A DNA stretch of 6,219 nucleotides from Streptosporangiaceae bacterium (lineage in GTDB: Bacteria; Actinomycetota; Actinomycetes; Streptosporangiales; Streptosporangiaceae), in the NCBI GenBank assembly GCA_030042885.1, contig JASHYW010000676.1:1-6219 (forward strand). The letters are read 5' to 3'. The position numbers and the translations under genes are program-made. Positions 3,993 to 6,219 of the stretch are shown in pieces. Positions within the stretch are counted from its first letter, which is position 1; every line of letters starts with the position of its first letter. The notes beneath the pieces were generated by a model, which saw nothing but the letters and a program-made list of their open reading frames with translations, was not told the origin of the DNA and made no database searches.

Positions 3993-4745
3993 TCAGGCGC
4001 CCCCGGGGACGGCGGCCAGGCGTTCACGGCGCAGGTTCAGCACCAGTTCCTCCTGCCGCGGATCGGCCGGCGGCAGCGGCCCGGCCACCCAGCCGAGCAG
4101 CAGGTCGGCCAGGCCGGGGTTACGCACCAGCGCGGGGCCGTGCAGGTAGGTGCCGACCACCCGCCCGGAATATGCGCCCTCGGTCCCGTCCCCGTTGCCG
4201 ACGCCGGTCAGCACGGTGGCGAGCGGCTTGACCTCCGGGCCGCGCCGGGTGGTGCCCTGATGGTTCTCGAAACCGGTGAGCCGCGGCACGCCGAGCGCGG
4301 GATCGACGTCGGCCGTTATCTCGCCGACTCCGCGGCGCGCCCCCCGGCCGCTGCGGATGTCGAGCAGCCCCAGGCCCGGCAGGGGCTCGCCATCCGCCCC
4401 GCCGAACTCGGCGCCGACGATCTGGTATCCGGCGCAGATCGCGAAGATGACCGCGCCGCGCCCGGCGGCCGCGGATAGCCCGCCGTCGGCGCGCAGCCGG
4501 CGCGCGGCGAGGATCTGCGGCAGGTCCTCACCGCCGCCCAGCAGGTAGATATCGCCGTCCGCCGGGACCCGCTGACCGGAGTTGACCTCGGCTATCTCGA
4601 CCGGGATGCCGCGGAGCCGGGCCCGGCGGGCCAGCACGAGCAGGTTGCCGCGATCACCGTAGGTGCTGAGCAGGTCGGGGTAGACCCAGACGAGCCGCAC
4701 CGCTGAAGGCCCGGCCGGCCCTCCCGGCCGGTAGCCGTGTTCCAT
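3993..4745 (-). CDS. gatD: GatD, glutaminase subunit of lipid II isoglutaminyl synthase
   Basis: This is a 250-residue class I glutamine amidotransferase domain of the CobB/CobQ type. It hydrolyses glutamine and passes ammonia to MurT, which amidates the alpha-carboxyl of D-glutamate in the peptidoglycan stem peptide of lipid II. The start region YPDLLSTYGDRGN (22-34) is characteristic. The nucleophile is Cys104 in FAICAGYQ (101-108), the catalytic histidine is His202 in GTYLHGP (198-204), and GFENHQG (158-164) is a conserved loop. No glutamate follows the histidine as in ordinary triads; in the S. aureus complex the acid comes from MurT. The gene lies 25 nt after murT with GGAGGGG close to the ATG, so the two are one operon. 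D-Glu amidation is needed for efficient transpeptidation in several Gram-positive bacteria. The identification is strong. Confidence 0.94.
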   Translation of the reverse strand: MEHGYRPGGPAGPSAVRLVWVYPDLLSTYGDRGNLLVLARRARLRGIPVEIAEVNSGQRVPADGDIYLLGGGEDLPQILAARRLRADGGLSAAAGRGAVIFAICAGYQIVGAEFGGADGEPLPGLGLLDIRSGRGARRGVGEITADVDPALGVPRLTGFENHQGTTRRGPEVKPLATVLTGVGNGDGTEGAYSGRVVGTYLHGPALVRNPGLADLLLGWVAGPLPPADPRQEELVLNLRRERLAAVPGGA

Positions 4746-4770
4746 CGCCCCTCCTGCCAGGCAGCGCGCC

Positions 4771-6033
4771 TCAGGCCGTGCGCCCGAGCACCGCGCGGAT
4801 CTGCTGGAACGCCGTGTAGTTGGCGATCACGTCCATGTACGGGCTGTGCGCGAGGTCCACCGCCTCGTCGACGGTGCCGGCCATGCGGAAGGCCACCTCA
4901 TCCGCCTCCAGCCTGACCGCCAGGTCGGCCCGGCGTTCGCCGGTCACGAACACCGGCCGCCCGCGCAGCCGGCGGTAATCCACGTCCCACAGCCATGAGG
5001 TGTCCCGTCCGTCGGGCACCTGGGCGTTGACGGCCAGCATGACCGGTACCGGAGCCGGGGTCAGGATGTCGAGCGCCTCCAGCCAGCCTGCCGGATTCTT
5101 GGCCAGCAGCAGCCGAAGGTCGCAGCCGCGCCGCCGGACCTGCGTATACCGGCCCGCGACCGACCGCACCTCCTGCACCGCGCCCATGGCCTGCGTGACT
5201 GTCACGCCGAACACCTCCGCCACCGCGAGCGCGATGACGGCGTTCGACCGGTTGGCCCGCCCGGGCAGGATCAGCTTGAGCAGGCGGGACCGCCCCGTGG
5301 GATCGATGACCTCATCGCCGGCGAGCACCCAGCTGACCGGAGGCCGGCGGTTCGGGCATTCACCGCAATGCCAGTCGTCCCCGTCGCGCAGCAGGTGCGA
5401 CCCGCAGTTCGGGCAGCACCATGAGTCGTTATGCCAGCGCTGGCCCGCGGCCACCCAGGTGACGCTGCGGGCCTGCCCGGCGGCCCACGCCACGAGCGGG
5501 TCGTCCGCGTTCGCGATGACCCGGCAGTCCGCGGCGGCCAGCGCCGCCCGCCAGCGCCGGGCCAGCAGCCAGATCTCGGCCGCCCGGTCCATCTGGTCGC
5601 GGCTCAGGTTCAGCAGCGTCACCACCCGCGCGCTGGTCGCCCTGAGCATGGCCGGCATGTACTTCTCGTCGACTTCGAGCACGGCCATGGTGGCATCGGG
5701 TGCCCTGGCCAGCGCGGCGACCAGGCCCGCCTCCATGTTCGCGCCGAAGGCGTTGGTGGCGACCTGCTGGCCAAGCACGCCGAGCGCGGCGGTGATCAGC
5801 CTGGTCGTGGTGGTCTTCCCGTTGGTGCCGGTGACCAGGACGACCTGCCGCCCGCGCGCGAGCAGCGAGAGCAGATCCGGCTTCAGCCGCAGCCCGATGA
5901 CCCCGCCGATGACCGATCCGTCGCCGCGGCCGGCCAGCCGGGAGGCGCGTCCGGCCGCGCCGCCCATCGTGGTGGCCAGGCGCGCGCGCAGGTTAAGGCT
6001 AGGCCGCCGGGACGGCGGGCTGCTCGTGCTCAT
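4771..6033 (-). CDS. murT: MurT, Mur-ligase-like subunit of lipid II isoglutaminyl synthase
   Basis: The product has 420 residues and forms with GatD the enzyme that converts D-glutamate to D-isoglutamine in lipid II. The Mur-ligase central domain begins with the ATP loop GTNGKTTTTRLI (69-80), followed by NAFGANMEAG (94-103), EVDEKYMP (120-127) and LLNLSRDQMDR (140-150). A zinc-ribbon insertion, typical of MurT, is seen as CCPNC (206-210) and CGEC (223-226). The C-terminal DUF1727 domain shows LLAKNPAGW (309-317) and SWLWDVDYRRL (346-356); Asp350 (or Asp352) should be the acid that completes the GatD catalytic triad. There is no long N-terminal UDP-MurNAc-binding domain, as expected for MurT. 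The ATG at 6033 is preceded by TAGCAT 9 nt upstream rather than a ribosome site. An upstream gene ends 37 nt away, so read-through is also possible. Confidence 0.95.
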   Translation of the reverse strand: MSTSSPPSRRPSLNLRARLATTMGGAAGRASRLAGRGDGSVIGGVIGLRLKPDLLSLLARGRQVVLVTGTNGKTTTTRLITAALGVLGQQVATNAFGANMEAGLVAALARAPDATMAVLEVDEKYMPAMLRATSARVVTLLNLSRDQMDRAAEIWLLARRWRAALAAADCRVIANADDPLVAWAAGQARSVTWVAAGQRWHNDSWCCPNCGSHLLRDGDDWHCGECPNRRPPVSWVLAGDEVIDPTGRSRLLKLILPGRANRSNAVIALAVAEVFGVTVTQAMGAVQEVRSVAGRYTQVRRRGCDLRLLLAKNPAGWLEALDILTPAPVPVMLAVNAQVPDGRDTSWLWDVDYRRLRGRPVFVTGERRADLAVRLEADEVAFRMAGTVDEAVDLAHSPYMDVIANYTAFQQIRAVLGRTA

Positions 6034-6048
6034 ATCGGCCCGATGCTA
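6034..6048 (-). promoter_or_regulatory. Candidate promoter for murT-gatD with near-leaderless start
   Basis: On the minus strand TAGCAT (plus 6043-6048) fits TAnnnT and ends 9 nt before the murT ATG, predicting an untranslated leader of only a few bases. No purine-rich ribosome site is seen in that interval. The -35 is not recognisable. Cotranscription with the gene upstream is an alternative. Confidence 0.35.
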
Positions 6049-6070
6049 TCCGGTCGCGGCCAGGCGTAGG

Positions 6071-6219
6071 TCAGGAGCGGGGCTTGCGCCAGTCCGGGCG
6101 CGGCGGCGGCGGGCCGAGATTGGGCGGCGGCCGGTCCTGGCCCGCCCGCCAGCTCGCGGGAGCCACCCGCGCGTCGCTGGCGGGCCTGGGTCCGGGGACC
6201 GGCGCGGGGTTCTGCGCGC
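6071..6219 (-). CDS. C-terminal fragment of an unidentified protein with a proline-rich tail
   Basis: The last 48 codons and the TGA (6073-6071) of a minus-strand gene are present; the rest lies beyond the right edge. All but three of the 48 codons end in G or C, which strongly supports real coding in this genome. The tail is rich in proline, arginine and alanine, with the stretch LGPPPPRPDWRKPRS at the very end, and looks like a disordered C-terminus. Nothing in it identifies a family. It ends 37 nt before the murT start on the same strand, so it could share a transcript with murT-gatD. Confidence 0.6.
   Translation of the reverse strand, partial: AQNPAPVPGPRPASDARVAPASWRAGQDRPPPNLGPPPPRPDWRKPRS

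Overview
The window is 6.2 kb of very GC-rich DNA (about 70% by eye) whose genes have G or C at almost every third codon position. Every recognisable protein has close family relatives in filamentous actinobacteria: an actinobacterial-type monofunctional proline dehydrogenase, a Nur-like Fur regulator, a nitrobindin/FABP-like protein, a short DsrE-like protein, and the MurT-GatD pair. I infer a chromosomal segment from a high-GC actinomycete (Streptomyces/Streptosporangiales-like). I cannot name a species, and I see no insertion sequence, phage gene, CRISPR array, tRNA or rRNA.

Layout. (1) Positions 1-2367, minus strand: a compact three-gene unit read from a Fur/Nur-family metalloregulator, through a YgfZ-type folate-binding protein (ATGA stop/start overlap), to proline dehydrogenase, which runs off the left edge. 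(2) Positions 2368-2897: 530 nt with no conventional gene but much structure. On the plus strand there is a promoter-like sequence inside a 12-bp inverted repeat. It is followed by an unusually extended 16S-complementary Shine-Dalgarno sequence, a 12-codon ORF (MHRQRTREVAVS), two nested stem systems and a terminator-like stem ending in TTTT. A second cluster of GC hairpins lies nearer the end of the nitrobindin gene. (3) Positions 2898-3489, minus: the nitrobindin-like gene, preceded by and overlapping a 39-residue one-pass membrane protein gene. (4) Positions 3611-3976, plus: a DsrE-like protein with a CxxC, divergent from the membrane protein gene and convergent with gatD. (5) Positions 3993-6033, minus: murT then gatD, the enzyme that amidates D-glutamate in the peptidoglycan stem peptide. 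(6) Positions 6071-6219, minus: the proline-rich C-terminal end of another protein cut by the window edge.

How the genes may work together. MurT and GatD form one enzyme. The left block joins a metal sensor, a protein implicated in Fe-S cluster assembly or repair, and a flavoenzyme of proline catabolism; a metal/redox homeostasis theme is plausible but inferred. The nitrobindin-like haem protein and the DsrE protein with vicinal cysteines fit the same redox theme. Four genes carry a TAnnnT element 6-9 nt before the start codon and lack a well-placed Shine-Dalgarno sequence, suggesting leaderless transcripts. The most unusual object is the plus-strand element at about 2489-2736, a candidate short structured transcript with a tiny ORF and a near-complete complement of the 16S rRNA 3' end.
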